This document shows positions 27,422 through 37,500 of a stretch of 64,000 bases of DNA, piece by piece. How positions within the stretch are numbered: the first letter of the stretch is position 1; every line of letters starts with the position of its first letter. The notes under the pieces were generated by a model that worked only from the letters and a program-made list of their open reading frames with translations, was not told where the DNA came from and did no database searches. Made by a program: the position numbers and the translations under genes. The stretch is from RGIG3009 sp045590855 (lineage in GTDB: Bacteria; Bacillota; Clostridia; Oscillospirales; Acutalibacteraceae): contig JAZNRV010000077.1 of the NCBI GenBank assembly GCA_045590855.1, positions 12,539 to 76,538 of the forward strand, given 5' to 3'.

Positions 27422-29507
27422 TGTTTTTTCCTTTTCCTACCTTTTCATAGCCGCAACCGTCGGTCAAACAAACCACTCCGCCACCGCGGCCTTTGCGCTT
27501 GAACAACGTTTTGCCGCATTGCGGGCAAACGTGCGCCGTGGGTTCATTCCACGTAACGAAATCACATTTGGGATAATTTTCGCAACCGAAAAACTTGCGG
27601 TTTTTCTTTGATTTTTTCGCCAAAATATTGCCGCCGCATTTGGGGCAAACCCCTGCGGTTCTGTCTACCAAGGGTTTGGTGTTTTTGCAATCGGGATATC
27701 CGGGACAAGCCAAAAACTTGCCGAAACGACCGGTTTTAATCACCATTTGACGTCCGCATTTGTCGCAAACCTCTTCACTTTGTTCTTCCGGCACTTTAAG
27801 GCGTTCACCCGAAAGCGTTTGTTCGGCTTTTTGCAACGTTTTTGAAAAATCGTCATAAAAACGGGTGAGCGTTTGTACCCAATCACTGGTTCCCGATTCG
27901 ACATCGTCCAACTGCCGTTCCATGTTGGCAGTAAATTCGGTATCTACAATTTCGGGGAATTGTTCTTTCATCCACTGTGTGGTAACTTCGCCCAGTGCGG
28001 TGGGTTTTAACGATTTGCCCTCGCGCTCAATGTATTCACGCGCCAAAATCGTACTAATGGTGGTGGCATAGGTAGACGGGCGGCCAATGCCGTTTTCCTC
28101 CAATGTTTTAATGAGCGTGGCTTCGTTGTACCGTGCGGGAGGCTGCGTGAAATGTTGACTGCTTTGCAAATCTTGCAGTGTCAGCACATCGCCTTCTTTA
28201 AGAATAGGTAAGGCTCCGTCTTCTTCGTCTTCCTCGTCCTTGCCTTCTACGTACAACACGGTGTAACCGTCGAAACGTACGGTATAACCGGACGATTTAA
28301 ACAAATATTCACCGGCGGCAATTTCCGCTTGGCACGTATCTTGCACGCAATTTGCCATCAAACTGGCAATAAAGCGTTCCCAAATCAGTTTATACAGCCG
28401 ATATTGGTCACCACTTAAAAACGGTTTTACCATGTCGGGTGTCAGCGAGGGCACCGACGGACGAATGGCTTCGTGCGCGTCCTGTGCGCCTTTGCGCGTT
28501 TTGTAATACCGCGCTTTTTCCGGTAAATACGCATTACCGTAGCGTTCCACGATATACGCATTACCCTCGCGACGCGCATCTTCCGAAATACGAAGCGAGT
28601 CGGTACGCATATACGTAATCAAACCCATGGCACCGCGTTCGCCCAGTTCGACACCTTCGTACAACTCTTGCGCCGCTTTCATGGTGCGCTTGGAGGCAAA
28701 CCCCAGTTTTCGGCTGGCTTCTTGCTGCAACGTTGACGTAATAAACGGAGGCGCGGGAGAAATTTTGCGTTCACCACGTTTGACCGATGCCACAGTAAAC
28801 GTTTGCGGGCGAATGGCCGCGAGTGCTGCATCGGCTTGTTCTTGATTGCATAATTTAAGTTTGTTTTTGCCCTTTTTATACAATTGTGCTTTAAAGGCCT
28901 TTCCGCGGGGAGAAAGCGAAAGTTTTGCTTCGATATTCCAATATTCTTCCGAAACAAAAGCGCGAATTTCTTCTTCGCGATCCACAATCATGGCCACAAC
29001 CGCAGACTGCACACGTCCCGCCGACAAACCTTTGCGGATTTTTTTCCATAAAAACGGGCTGATACGATACCCCACCAAGCGGTCTAACACACGACGTGCT
29101 TGTTGGGCATTAACCAAATCCATGTTGACACAACGCGGTGCCGCCATACCTTGCGCCACACCGCTTTTGGTAATTTCGTTAAACGTAACGCGATTGTTTT
29201 CGCTCAAATCGGTTTTGAGCATTTGCGCCAAGTGCCAAGAAATGGCTTCTCCCTCGCGGTCCGGGTCGGTTGCCAAAAAGACACCGTCACTCGCCGCCGC
29301 TTTCGCTTTAAGCTGGCGAATCAACGCCGATTTCCCCGCAATATCCACGTACCGCGGACGAAATCCTTTTTCTACGTCCACGCCAAGCAGGCTTTTGGGC
29401 AAATCGCGAATATGTCCCATGGAGGCCATAACTTCATAGCCTTCACCCAAATATTTCTGTATGGTTTTGGCTTTTGCGGGAGATTCCACAATAACCAACT
29501 TTGACAT
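27414..29507 (-). CDS. topA: DNA topoisomerase I
   Basis: 697 residues from the ATG after AAGGTG. The TOPRIM domain starts KLVIVESPAKAKT with DPDREGE, and the active-site Tyr lies in GLITYMRTDSLR. Three C-terminal four-cysteine zinc ribbons (starting CDKCG, CPKCG, CPQCG) follow. It relaxes negative supercoils. A 276-bp inverted-repeat element sits 19 bases upstream of the start. Confidence 0.97.
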   Translation of the reverse strand: MSKLVIVESPAKAKTIQKYLGEGYEVMASMGHIRDLPKSLLGVDVEKGFRPRYVDIAGKSALIRQLKAKAAASDGVFLATDPDREGEAISWHLAQMLKTDLSENNRVTFNEITKSGVAQGMAAPRCVNMDLVNAQQARRVLDRLVGYRISPFLWKKIRKGLSAGRVQSAVVAMIVDREEEIRAFVSEEYWNIEAKLSLSPRGKAFKAQLYKKGKNKLKLCNQEQADAALAAIRPQTFTVASVKRGERKISPAPPFITSTLQQEASRKLGFASKRTMKAAQELYEGVELGERGAMGLITYMRTDSLRISEDARREGNAYIVERYGNAYLPEKARYYKTRKGAQDAHEAIRPSVPSLTPDMVKPFLSGDQYRLYKLIWERFIASLMANCVQDTCQAEIAAGEYLFKSSGYTVRFDGYTVLYVEGKDEEDEEDGALPILKEGDVLTLQDLQSSQHFTQPPARYNEATLIKTLEENGIGRPSTYATTISTILAREYIEREGKSLKPTALGEVTTQWMKEQFPEIVDTEFTANMERQLDDVESGTSDWVQTLTRFYDDFSKTLQKAEQTLSGERLKVPEEQSEEVCDKCGRQMVIKTGRFGKFLACPGYPDCKNTKPLVDRTAGVCPKCGGNILAKKSKKNRKFFGCENYPKCDFVTWNEPTAHVCPQCGKTLFKRKGRGGGVVCLTDGCGYEKVGKGKNNE

Positions 29508-29526
29508 GCTTTTCACCTTATCTTTC

Positions 29527-29802
29527 TAGGGTGGCAAGACTCGAATCTTGCCACGGTTTCGCGCGCCGCTTTTGTCCGTGCGGCTTTACGCTTATTTTGC
29601 AAGGCGGCAGCCTTGCGGCAAATTTCGCGCTTTGCCGCACAAAAAATTCGGCGGCAGAAACGCTTTGCTCTTACAAACAGAAAAATTGTTGTTTCGCCTA
29701 AGCCGCGAAGCGCCATAATCCTTGCGGATTACAAGCGACAAGGCAACGGCGAGAGACATTTATCGTTTGTAAGACGTGACAAGTTCAAATCTTGTCACCC
29801 TA
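29527..29802. mobile_element. MITE-like element A (276 bp, terminal inverted repeats)
   Basis: The ends read TAGGGTGGCAAGACTCGAA and, inverted, TAGGGTGACAAGATTTGAA, matching over about 26 bases with few differences. Each end is itself a small hairpin (GTGGCAAGA/TCTTGCCAC; GTGACAAG/CTTGTCAC). There is no open frame of note inside, and the interior is rich in short stems. Both ends begin with TA, compatible with a TA target site. It lies between dprA and topA and is closely matched in length and TIR sequence to element B. Confidence 0.6.
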
Positions 29803-31012
29803 TACGAGAATATCGTTTTCCGGGATAACTTTTTACGCAACCGAACAATTCCAGTTCCGTTAGTGCCGCAAAAACTTTTCCGGTCGGTAAACCGGTAACA
29901 GCACACAACCATTCGGCTGTTTGAGGAGATTCCGTCAGCGTTTCAAACACTTGTTTTGCTGTCGGTGTTGCAGTTTGCGGGCATGAAACCGACGGTTCAA
30001 ACGTTATCGGTGTGGCATCTGCTACGCGCCGATGCGAAATCGGTGCTTTTGAAGGGAATGGAGGCTTGTTGAGCACAAATTGATAGTATGCCTCTTGTGC
30101 GGTATTCGCTTCGTCCTCTTGCAGTGTACCACGACAACGATATTGATATTCCCCCAAAATCTCACCGGCGCGCGTTACCATGGTGGCACCATCTTTGATG
30201 AGTGCATTGGAACCTACGCTTTCCGGCGACAAAGCATTACCGGGAACCGCAAAAACATCGCGGTTTTGTTCGCGCGCCGTACGCGCGGTAATCAGCGCAC
30301 CGCTTATTTCGGGTGCTTCCACCACACAAAGTCCCCAAGACAATCCGCTTATCAAGCGGTTACGCACTTGATAATGGTAAGAATGTCCCGGAGTATCCGG
30401 TGGATATTCCGTAATGATTGCTCCGTTGTTTTCCAAAACATTTCGGCGCATTTTTTGTGTGCTTTTGGGATATTCCACATTAAGACCGCAGGGTTTTATG
30501 ACCACCGTGGTACCACCGGCGTACAATGCACCTTCGTGCGCGGCGCAGTCAATACCCCTGGCACCGCCGCTGACAACAATACACCCCGCGGCGGCTAAAC
30601 CCGCCGCAATGCCACCCGCCACGGTTTTGCCGTAGGTTGTACATTCACGCGTGCCGACTATGCCGACAGAAGGTGTTGCCGTGGCATCAAAGTCGGGCAA
30701 CAAACCTTGTCCGTACAAGACAAGCGGTGGAGAATATAATTGTCGCAGCACCTCCGGATACAAATCGTCATCGGGTGTAAGGTACCAACCTATTTTAGCA
30801 CTGCGTTCAAGAATCTTTTGTGCTGTGGCAAGGGATTTGTTACACAAATTTTCTGTTGTTTTTTCGCCGAGCCCTACTTGGGACAAAGCCTCTTTATCGG
30901 CGACATAAATTTCTTTTGGAGAGGAAAACCGATTTGACAACATCGGCACAGCTGAACTGCCTTGACCCACGGCTTGTTGCAACCATACCCAGTATACCGC
31001 ATTATCCGTCAC
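29795..31012 (-). CDS. dprA: DNA processing protein DprA (Smf)
   Basis: 405 residues from a GTG (then TDNAVYWVWLQQ) following GAAGG; an upstream start is possible because the frame stays open. The Rossmann core holds GIVGTRECTTYG, SGGARGIDCAAHEGAL, EYPPDT and FAVPGN. A C-terminal winged-helix domain ends in GKRYSRIG. DprA loads RecA on incoming single-stranded DNA. The start overlaps the SpoU gene by 11 bases. The stop codon (29795-29797) lies within the terminal repeat of element A. Confidence 0.93.
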   Translation of the reverse strand: MTDNAVYWVWLQQAVGQGSSAVPMLSNRFSSPKEIYVADKEALSQVGLGEKTTENLCNKSLATAQKILERSAKIGWYLTPDDDLYPEVLRQLYSPPLVLYGQGLLPDFDATATPSVGIVGTRECTTYGKTVAGGIAAGLAAAGCIVVSGGARGIDCAAHEGALYAGGTTVVIKPCGLNVEYPKSTQKMRRNVLENNGAIITEYPPDTPGHSYHYQVRNRLISGLSWGLCVVEAPEISGALITARTAREQNRDVFAVPGNALSPESVGSNALIKDGATMVTRAGEILGEYQYRCRGTLQEDEANTAQEAYYQFVLNKPPFPSKAPISHRRVADATPITFEPSVSCPQTATPTAKQVFETLTESPQTAEWLCAVTGLPTGKVFAALTELELFGCVKSYPGKRYSRIG

Positions 31013-31814
31013 AGCAAGCACCACCTTCTCGCACCATTTCCCAAAAAACAATACCGGCGGCGACCGAGGCATTCAACGATTCCGCGCGCCCCGCCATGGG
31101 AATGGTAATGTTGAGGGAACATGCCTTTTGTGTTTTGGCAGACAGTCCGTTGCCTTCGTTGCCGATAACGCACACCGTGCCGGCTCCTAAAGAGGCTTTT
31201 TCAATCGGTACAGCGTCATTGTTTACCACGCAAGCGGCCGTTTTGAGTCCTTGGTTGTTGAGCGTTTCCAAAGAATCTGCCAGCGAATCCGTAAAAAACA
31301 GCGGTAAACGAAACACACCGCCCATACTGCCGCGCAACACTTTGGGACTGTACGGGTCGCAGCAACCATCGGATAAAATGAGTCCATCAAGCCCAAATGC
31401 TTCCGCCGCACGAATAATGGTCCCCAAATTAGACGGGTCTTGCACACATTCCAGCGCGGCATAACGTCCTTGCGGTGACAACCTGCCAACCGACAATTCC
31501 TGCCGTTGGGGCAACGTACAAATACAAAAAATCCCTTGCGGGGTTTGCGTGTCTGCCAAGTAAGATGCCAACGTATCCTCAATTTCAAAAGAGGATGTCG
31601 TTGCAGAACATACTGTCAAGACGCTTTCGGGGTATTGCTTTGCCGCACGGGAAGTGAACAAAACAACAGCAATATCAACGTTCGAGCGTGCAGCATCGAC
31701 ACACAAACGTGCGCCTTCCAAAACAAATTGGCAGTTTTGTCGACGGTATTTTGCGTCGGTTGCCAGTTTGCGATATTCTTTTATGAAGCGATTATCGCGA
31801 CTGGTAATAACCAT
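31002..31814 (-). CDS. SpoU/TrmH-family RNA 2'-O-methyltransferase
   Basis: 270 residues. An N-terminal substrate-binding domain (about 1-100) is followed by a SPOUT knot domain with LECVQDPSNLGTIIRAAEAFG, VCVIGNEGNGL and the closing IPMAGRAESLNASVAAGI. These are diagnostic for rRNA/tRNA ribose methylases such as RlmB or TsnR-like enzymes. The target nucleotide is unknown. It is upstream of and overlapping dprA, and element B lies just before its start. Confidence 0.9.
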   Translation of the reverse strand: MVITSRDNRFIKEYRKLATDAKYRRQNCQFVLEGARLCVDAARSNVDIAVVLFTSRAAKQYPESVLTVCSATTSSFEIEDTLASYLADTQTPQGIFCICTLPQRQELSVGRLSPQGRYAALECVQDPSNLGTIIRAAEAFGLDGLILSDGCCDPYSPKVLRGSMGGVFRLPLFFTDSLADSLETLNNQGLKTAACVVNNDAVPIEKASLGAGTVCVIGNEGNGLSAKTQKACSLNITIPMAGRAESLNASVAAGIVFWEMVREGGACCDG

Positions 31815-31832
31815 GCGGCACCCCCCTTTTTT

Positions 31833-32110
31833 TAAGGTGACACGACTAATCCGAACCTTGTTTTAAGAAGGCAGATTTTCGCTCACCCGTCGTTAAAATA
31901 CTCGCCAATACGGGAGTATTCGCTGCGTTTTTGCCTTGCTTGACCGAGAAATCCGCTCTTCTTAAAATCTTCGACCTGAAAGCGAGAAGATTTCGAGGGA
32001 TTTGCGTTCAAGTTGGGCGAAGCAAGGCTTTCGCCTTGCGAGAACAAATTGGGCAGAAATGCCCGAAATATACCGCTTTAAGGCAGGTTCGGACTGGTCG
32101 CGTCACCTTA
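31833..32110. mobile_element. MITE-like element B (278 bp, terminal inverted repeats)
   Basis: The ends read TAAGGTGACACGACTAATCC and, inverted, TAAGGTGACGCGACCAGTCC, agreeing at about 23 of the first 26 positions. The interior carries nested stems, for example GGCGAAGCAAGG/CCTTGCG-type pairing near 32020-32040 and GGGCAGAAATGCCC near 32051, and no credible gene. It fills most of the 350-base gap between rplT and the SpoU methylase gene and shares TIR style and length with element A. Confidence 0.65.
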
Positions 32111-32126
32111 GGTTCACAAAACCAAG

Positions 32127-32161
32127 AACTGCGCCCGTTGACATTCACCACGGGCGCAGTT
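32127..32161 (-). terminator. Terminator of the infC-rpmI-rplT operon
   Basis: Eleven-base stem AACTGCGCCCG/CGGGCGCAGTT with a 13-base loop, five bases beyond the rplT stop codon; only a broken T-rich run follows on the minus strand. Confidence 0.7.
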
Positions 32162-32166
32162 ACAGC

Positions 32167-32523
32167 TTATTTTAAAGCGGCTTTGGCTTTTTCTGCCAGA
32201 CCTGCAAAAGCAGCGGCATCCGAAACAGCAAGTTCTGCCAACATTTTGCGGTTTAAAGTGATGTTTGCCTTTTTCAAACCGTTCATAAATGTAGAATAGT
32301 TCATGCCGTTGATTTTGGCTGCTGCGGAAATACGAACAATCCACAGACGGCGGAAATCTCTTTTGCGTTGTTTACGGCCGATGTAAGCATATTGACCGGA
32401 TTTCATCACCGCTTCTTTGGCGGTGCGGAACAACTTGGATTTTGCACCAAAATATCCTTTTGCTAATTTTAATACTTTTTTTCTTCTTTTGCGCGTCATC
32501 ATAGCGCCTTTAATTCTAGCCAT
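32167..32523 (-). CDS. rplT: 50S ribosomal protein L20
   Basis: 118 residues. Basic N-terminus MARIKGAMMTRKRRKK and the conserved RKQRKRDFRRLWIVRI core. L20 is an early 50S assembly protein and, in Firmicutes, represses its own operon by binding the leader. It is the last gene of infC-rpmI-rplT. Confidence 0.98.
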   Translation of the reverse strand: MARIKGAMMTRKRRKKVLKLAKGYFGAKSKLFRTAKEAVMKSGQYAYIGRKQRKRDFRRLWIVRISAAAKINGMNYSTFMNGLKKANITLNRKMLAELAVSDAAAFAGLAEKAKAALK

Positions 32524-32553
32524 TGTTCATTTATCCTCCGTTTCTGAACTCGA

Positions 32554-32751
32554 TTATTTGTAAGGAATCAGGCGCTTGACCTGAGCCACATTGGTTACGT
32601 CGGCAACTGCCGTTTTACGAAGATTTCTTTTGCGTTTGGTGGTTTTCTTGTTCAGAATGTGGGATTTGTACGCGTGCGCACGCAAAACCTTACCGGTTTT
32701 TGTTAATTTGAAACGCTTTTTCGCGCCGCTGTGTGTTTTGATTTTAGGCAT
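32554..32751 (-). CDS. rpmI: 50S ribosomal protein L35
   Basis: 65 residues starting MPKIKTHSGAKKRFKLTKTG, the hallmark of L35. It sits between infC and rplT with short spacers. Confidence 0.98.
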   Translation of the reverse strand: MPKIKTHSGAKKRFKLTKTGKVLRAHAYKSHILNKKTTKRKRNLRKTAVADVTNVAQVKRLIPYK

Positions 32752-32779
32752 AACAGTATCCTCCTTAAATTTTACTTTC

Positions 32780-33298
32780 TTATTTTGCAGTTTTGGGTGC
32801 TAAAAACATCAGCATATTGCGGCCTTCCATTTTTGCAGGTTTTTCGACAGCCGCTAATTCGGAACACGCTTCTTCAAACCGATTCATGATTTCTGTTCCG
32901 ATTTCCGGATGGCCCATTTCACGTCCACGGAAACGAATGGAAACTTTGACTTTGTTCCCCTCTTGCAAAAAGCGCAGAGCGTGCTTGGCTTTGGTGTTAA
33001 AATCCGCAACGTCAATATTGAGCGACAAACGAATTTCCTTTGTTTCTACCAAACGTTGATTTTTTCGTGCCTCTTTTTCTTTTTTGGCTTGTTCAAACCG
33101 ATATTTACCGTAATCCATAATACGGCAAACCGGCGGTACAGCCGTGGGAGCGATTTTGACCAAATCATATCCCCGTTCTTCTGCCAACGACAGTGCTTCT
33201 TGTGCTGACATTATGCCAAGTTGTTCACCGTCTTCGGCAATGACACGTACCTCTGCATCATGAATCTGCTCGTTAATCTGCAATTCCTTGGTTGCTAT
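32780..33298 (-). CDS. infC: Translation initiation factor IF-3, probable AUA start
   Basis: 172 residues if translation starts at the ATA codon (33296-33298), which is seven bases after GGAGGTG. The protein then begins IATKELQINEQI, in line with IF-3 N-termini. The first standard start downstream is a TTG (33283), but it is 24 bases from that Shine-Dalgarno and only a base or two from AAGGAA. Non-AUG starts (AUU in E. coli) are a known feature of infC because IF-3 discriminates against them, giving autoregulation. The domain landmarks RIMDYGKYRFEQAKK and RFRGREMGH are intact. Confidence 0.93.
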   Translation of the reverse strand: MATKELQINEQIHDAEVRVIAEDGEQLGIMSAQEALSLAEERGYDLVKIAPTAVPPVCRIMDYGKYRFEQAKKEKEARKNQRLVETKEIRLSLNIDVADFNTKAKHALRFLQEGNKVKVSIRFRGREMGHPEIGTEIMNRFEEACSELAAVEKPAKMEGRNMLMFLAPKTAK

Positions 33299-33312
33299 GA
33301 GTAAACACCTCC

Positions 33313-33470
33313 AACTTGATTTTGCTCAAAATTTGGTTTGAGCGAAAACAAAAACGCGGGCAGAAATTGCCCGCGTAAACATACACTTTCAGTCCCAAAA
33401 GGTGACCATATCAACCTGTCAAGAACAGAATCCGCAGGTGAGAACGGGCAACGTTCTGCTTTGTTTTACC
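33313..33470 (-). promoter_or_regulatory. Leader of the infC operon with attenuator (L20-type leader)
   Basis: About 170 untranslated bases separate the promoter from infC. The leader ends in a nine-base stem ACGCGGGCA/TGCCCGCGT (33354-33376) followed on the minus strand by a T-rich run (33345-33353), an intrinsic terminator ahead of the coding region. Upstream segments can pair with each other (GAACGTTGCCCGTTC near 33441-33455). In Firmicutes such leaders are bound by L20 to cause premature termination; the assignment here rests on position and the terminator. Confidence 0.65.
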
Positions 33471-33475
33471 GACAA

Positions 33476-33504
33476 AGTATACCAACTTAAAACCAAAAAG
33501 TCAA
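33476..33504 (-). promoter_or_regulatory. Sigma-A promoter of infC-rpmI-rplT
   Basis: On the minus strand TTGACT (33499-33504), 17-base spacer, TATACT (33476-33481). It lies just past the pfkA stop codon. Confidence 0.8.
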
Positions 33505-33518
33505 TACCTTTTTTAAAA

Positions 33519-34487
33519 TTAAATAGAAATTTCGTGCGCCATGCAATAAAGTTCTTCGTCAAACGGCTTTTTCATGTTGAGCGCTTCTTCAATATCGTAA
33601 TCCGTTATTCTGTCATTTTTGATGGAAACCACACGGTTGCTTTTGCCGGCGCACAACAAATCCACCGCATAATTACCCATGCGACTGGCAAGCACACGGT
33701 CACGTACCGTGGGGTTACCACCGCGTTGTACGTGCCCCAAAATGGTAGCACGGGATTCCACGCCCGTTTCTTCCTCAATCCGTTTGGTGAGTTCCACCAC
33801 ACCGCCGATACCTTCCGCCACGACAATGATAAAATGTTTTTTACCGGTTGCCGCGGTTTTTTGCATACGGTCAACGATGTCTTTTTTGAAATCAAACGGT
33901 ACTTCCGGCACCAGCACGCTGGTAGCACCAACGGCAATACCCACGTTTAAAGCCAAGTAACCGCAACGGCGACCCATCACTTCCACCACACTGCAACGGT
34001 CGTGCGATTGGGATGTGTCACGCAGTTTGTCCACCATTTCCATACAGGTGTTCAAAGCAGTATCGTACCCTATCGTTTGCTCACAACAGGCAATGTCGTT
34101 ATCAATCGTGCCCGGCAAGCCAATACACGGTACACCATGACGCGACAAATCTTGCGCACCGCGGAACGTACCGTCACCGCCGATGACAACCACACCGTCA
34201 ATTTCAAAATCTTTACACGTTTGCACGGCTTTTTGCATGCCCGCCTCGGTGCAAAATTCGGGACTGCGTGCGGTATAAAGCGCGGTGCCGCCGCGGTGTA
34301 TAATATCCGACACACTGCGCAAATCCATGGGTTTTAAATCACGGTTGATTAACCCGTTATATCCACGGTAGACACCATAAACCTCAAGACCGCGACCCAA
34401 AGCCGTACGCGTCACTGCACGAACAGCAGCGTTCATGCCGGGAGCGTCACCGCCGCTGGTTAATACCGCAATTTTACGAATAGACAT
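33519..34487 (-). CDS. pfkA: ATP-dependent 6-phosphofructokinase
   Basis: 322 residues from the ATG (MSIRKIAVLTSGGDAPGMNA) after AAGGAAGGG. The ATP/fructose-6-phosphate signatures GGDGTFRGA, GLPGTIDNDI and EVMGRRCGYLA match bacterial ATP-PFK. It commits sugars to glycolysis. It follows dnaE, a frequent Firmicute neighbour pair. Confidence 0.97.
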   Translation of the reverse strand: MSIRKIAVLTSGGDAPGMNAAVRAVTRTALGRGLEVYGVYRGYNGLINRDLKPMDLRSVSDIIHRGGTALYTARSPEFCTEAGMQKAVQTCKDFEIDGVVVIGGDGTFRGAQDLSRHGVPCIGLPGTIDNDIACCEQTIGYDTALNTCMEMVDKLRDTSQSHDRCSVVEVMGRRCGYLALNVGIAVGATSVLVPEVPFDFKKDIVDRMQKTAATGKKHFIIVVAEGIGGVVELTKRIEEETGVESRATILGHVQRGGNPTVRDRVLASRMGNYAVDLLCAGKSNRVVSIKNDRITDYDIEEALNMKKPFDEELYCMAHEISI

Positions 34488-34578
34488 CTTACAAAGCCCT
34501 TCCTTTTTCACACATAATGACAATTTTAGTATTATTATATACACCGAAAAACAAAAGTGCAAGGCGGTCGCTTGTTTT

Positions 34579-37500
34579 TTAACCGTTTGTGCAACAATTT
34601 TGCTCTATTTTTGCAACATTTTGTCGTCCCAACACATTTTCCAGTTCTTTTAACAAAACAGATTCGGGAGTTATCCAATATTCATGCGGTGCACGCAGCA
34701 TTTTTCCCGTGTCGGTCAACCGCAAATATACAGGAAATTCACCTTCGAATACGCGCAATAATTTTTTGACACGACACCATTCTTCACTTTCCAACGAAGG
34801 AATTTTCAAATACAATCCCGACGGTGCCGAAGAGGTGGTAGCCGAAACCGTTGGCGTTTGCGCAGGTAACGCTTCGGGTGATGGGGTAATTTCCAACGAA
34901 CTGACCAGCAGTTTCGGCGCTTCGTCTTCGCGGGCACTCAATTTCCCGTGTACGACAACCACGCGACCCGCTTTTAAATTGGAGCGGCATTGTTCCAACG
35001 TTTTGGGGAACAGCACCAATTCCAAAGCACCGTACAAATCTTCCAACGTCACATACGCCATTTGAGCATTGGAACGCGTGTTTTTCAGTTGTACCGCACC
35101 AAGCATTCCTACCAACGTCACGGCTTGTCCGTCGGAAAAATCATGGCTTAGTGTCTGTTCGGAAAACGCATCCAAAATGCGGTCTATTCTTGCTGCCTTA
35201 TAATACCGATGTACCGCTTCGTACGGTTGCATGGGATTGCCGGTCAGGTACATACCGGCAACTTCCTTTTCCATTGCCAGCAATTCTTCGTACGGGAATT
35301 CCGACACACTCGGCAAAGCAGGCGGTGCCGATGCCGTATCGGGATTGTCAAAAAAGTCGAGTTGCCCCGAAAGGTTGCGGCGGTTAGCACTTTCGAGTTG
35401 TTCCAAAATATACGCCGAAGCCTCACACATTTGCCGACGATTGGCATCCAACCCGTCCAAGGCACCGCAACGAATCAAACTGTCCAGTGCGCGACGGTTA
35501 AATTCTCTGTACCCCGACAACCGTTGACAAAACGAATAAAAACTGACAAACGGACCGTTTTCTTCCCGCTCGCTGACCATAACGCGAATCAAAGCTCGTC
35601 CAATGTTTTTGATAGCGGATAACCCAAAGCGAATATGGTCGCCCACCACAGTAAACGATTCGGTACTTTCGTTCACCGACGGCGGCAACACGCGAATTCG
35701 CAGCCGTTCACATTCTCCGATATAGCCAATGATTTTCCCACTGTCCAACACACTGGTCAGCAGTGCTGCCATGTACTGTTTAGGGTAAAAGGCTTTTAAA
35801 TATGCCGTTTGATACGCCACCATTGCATACGCCGCGGCATGAGATTTGTTAAAGGCATACGAAGCAAACGACGCCATTTCGTCAAAGATGCCGTTGGCTA
35901 TCTTTTCGGAAACACCGCGGCGCATACAGCCTTCAACGACAATTTGTCCATGTTCGTCGGTAAGACCGTGAATGAAAATTTCACGTTCTTTGTTCATCAC
36001 TTCGTGCTTTTTCTTGGACATGGCACGGCGTACCACATCCGCGCGACCAAGCGAATATCCCGCCAAATCACGAAAAATCCGCATGACTTGTTCTTGATAG
36101 ACAATGCACCCATACGTCACTTGCAATATCGGTTGCAACGCGGGATGAGCATAGGTGATTTTTTCGGGATGATGGCGGTTTTCAATGTAACGCGGAATCG
36201 AATCCATCGGACCCGGACGAAACAGTGAAATCACCGCAATCAAATCTTCAAAACAATCGGGTTTTAATTGCGTCAGCACCCGCTTCATACCCGCCGATTC
36301 AAACTGAAAAACACCGTCGCTGTTTCCTTGTGACAACATTTTGTAAACCGCGGGGGCATCCAACGGAATATCTTTTATTGAAAAAGAGGGGTTAACGCGC
36401 CTTATCATGGTTTGCGTTTCTTCAATTACTGTCAGGTTACGCAAACCTAAAAAGTCCATTTTGAGCAAACCTAATTCTTCCAAAGTGGTCATGGTATATT
36501 GCGTAGCAACCGCTTCGCCGTTGACGCAAAGCGGTACATATTCCGAAACCGGTTTTGCCGTAATCACCACACCGGCAGCATGCGTTGAGGCGTGGCGAGG
36601 CATACCTTCCAACTTTTGTGCCATGTCCAAAAGGGTGCGTACCCCGGCATCGGTTTCGTACATTTCTTTGAGTTCTCGCGATTGTTCCAACGCCTTTGCT
36701 AAGGTCATATTCAGTTCCCATGGCACACGTTTGGCAACCGCATCACCCACCGCATAGGGCAATCCCAGCGCACGCGCAACATCGCGCACCGCGGCACGCG
36801 CCGCCATGGTACCAAAGGTAACAATCTGCGCCACGTGGTCTTCGCCATATTTGCGGATAACGTAATCAATAACTTGTTGACGTTTTTCGTTACAAAAATC
36901 AATATCAAAGTCCGGCATACTCACGCGTTCCGGATTTAAAAACCGTTCAAACAACAAGTGATATTTTATGGGGTCAATCCCCGTAATTCCCAAGCAATAG
37001 GCGCACAAACTACCCGCGCCCGAGCCCCGCCCCGGTCCTACGGGAATGTTGTGGCTTTTGGCATACTGCACAAAGTCATTTACAATCAAATAGTAGTTAA
37101 CATATCCCATACGGCGAACGGTTTGCATTTCATATTCCAGCCGTTCCACCACTGCTTTGTCGGGATTTTCACCATACAAACGGTACAATCCCGCATAGCA
37201 TTGCTCGCGAAAATACTCCTCGCTGTCTTGACCGTTTGGCGCTTCAAAATGCGGCAATTTGGTGTTGCCAAATTCCAAGGTAACCTGACAGCGGTCGGCA
37301 ATTTTTTGCGTGTTATCAAAAGCCTCCGACAACGTCGGGAAAAGGCTTCGCATTTCTTCTTCGGATTTTATATAAAACTCGTCGGTTTCAAATGCCATGT
37401 CCGTGGGCTCGTCCACCGTGGTGTTGGTTTGAATACACAACAACACTTTTTGCATGCGGGCATCTTCCCGCGAGAGATAATGGGCATCGTTGGTACACAC

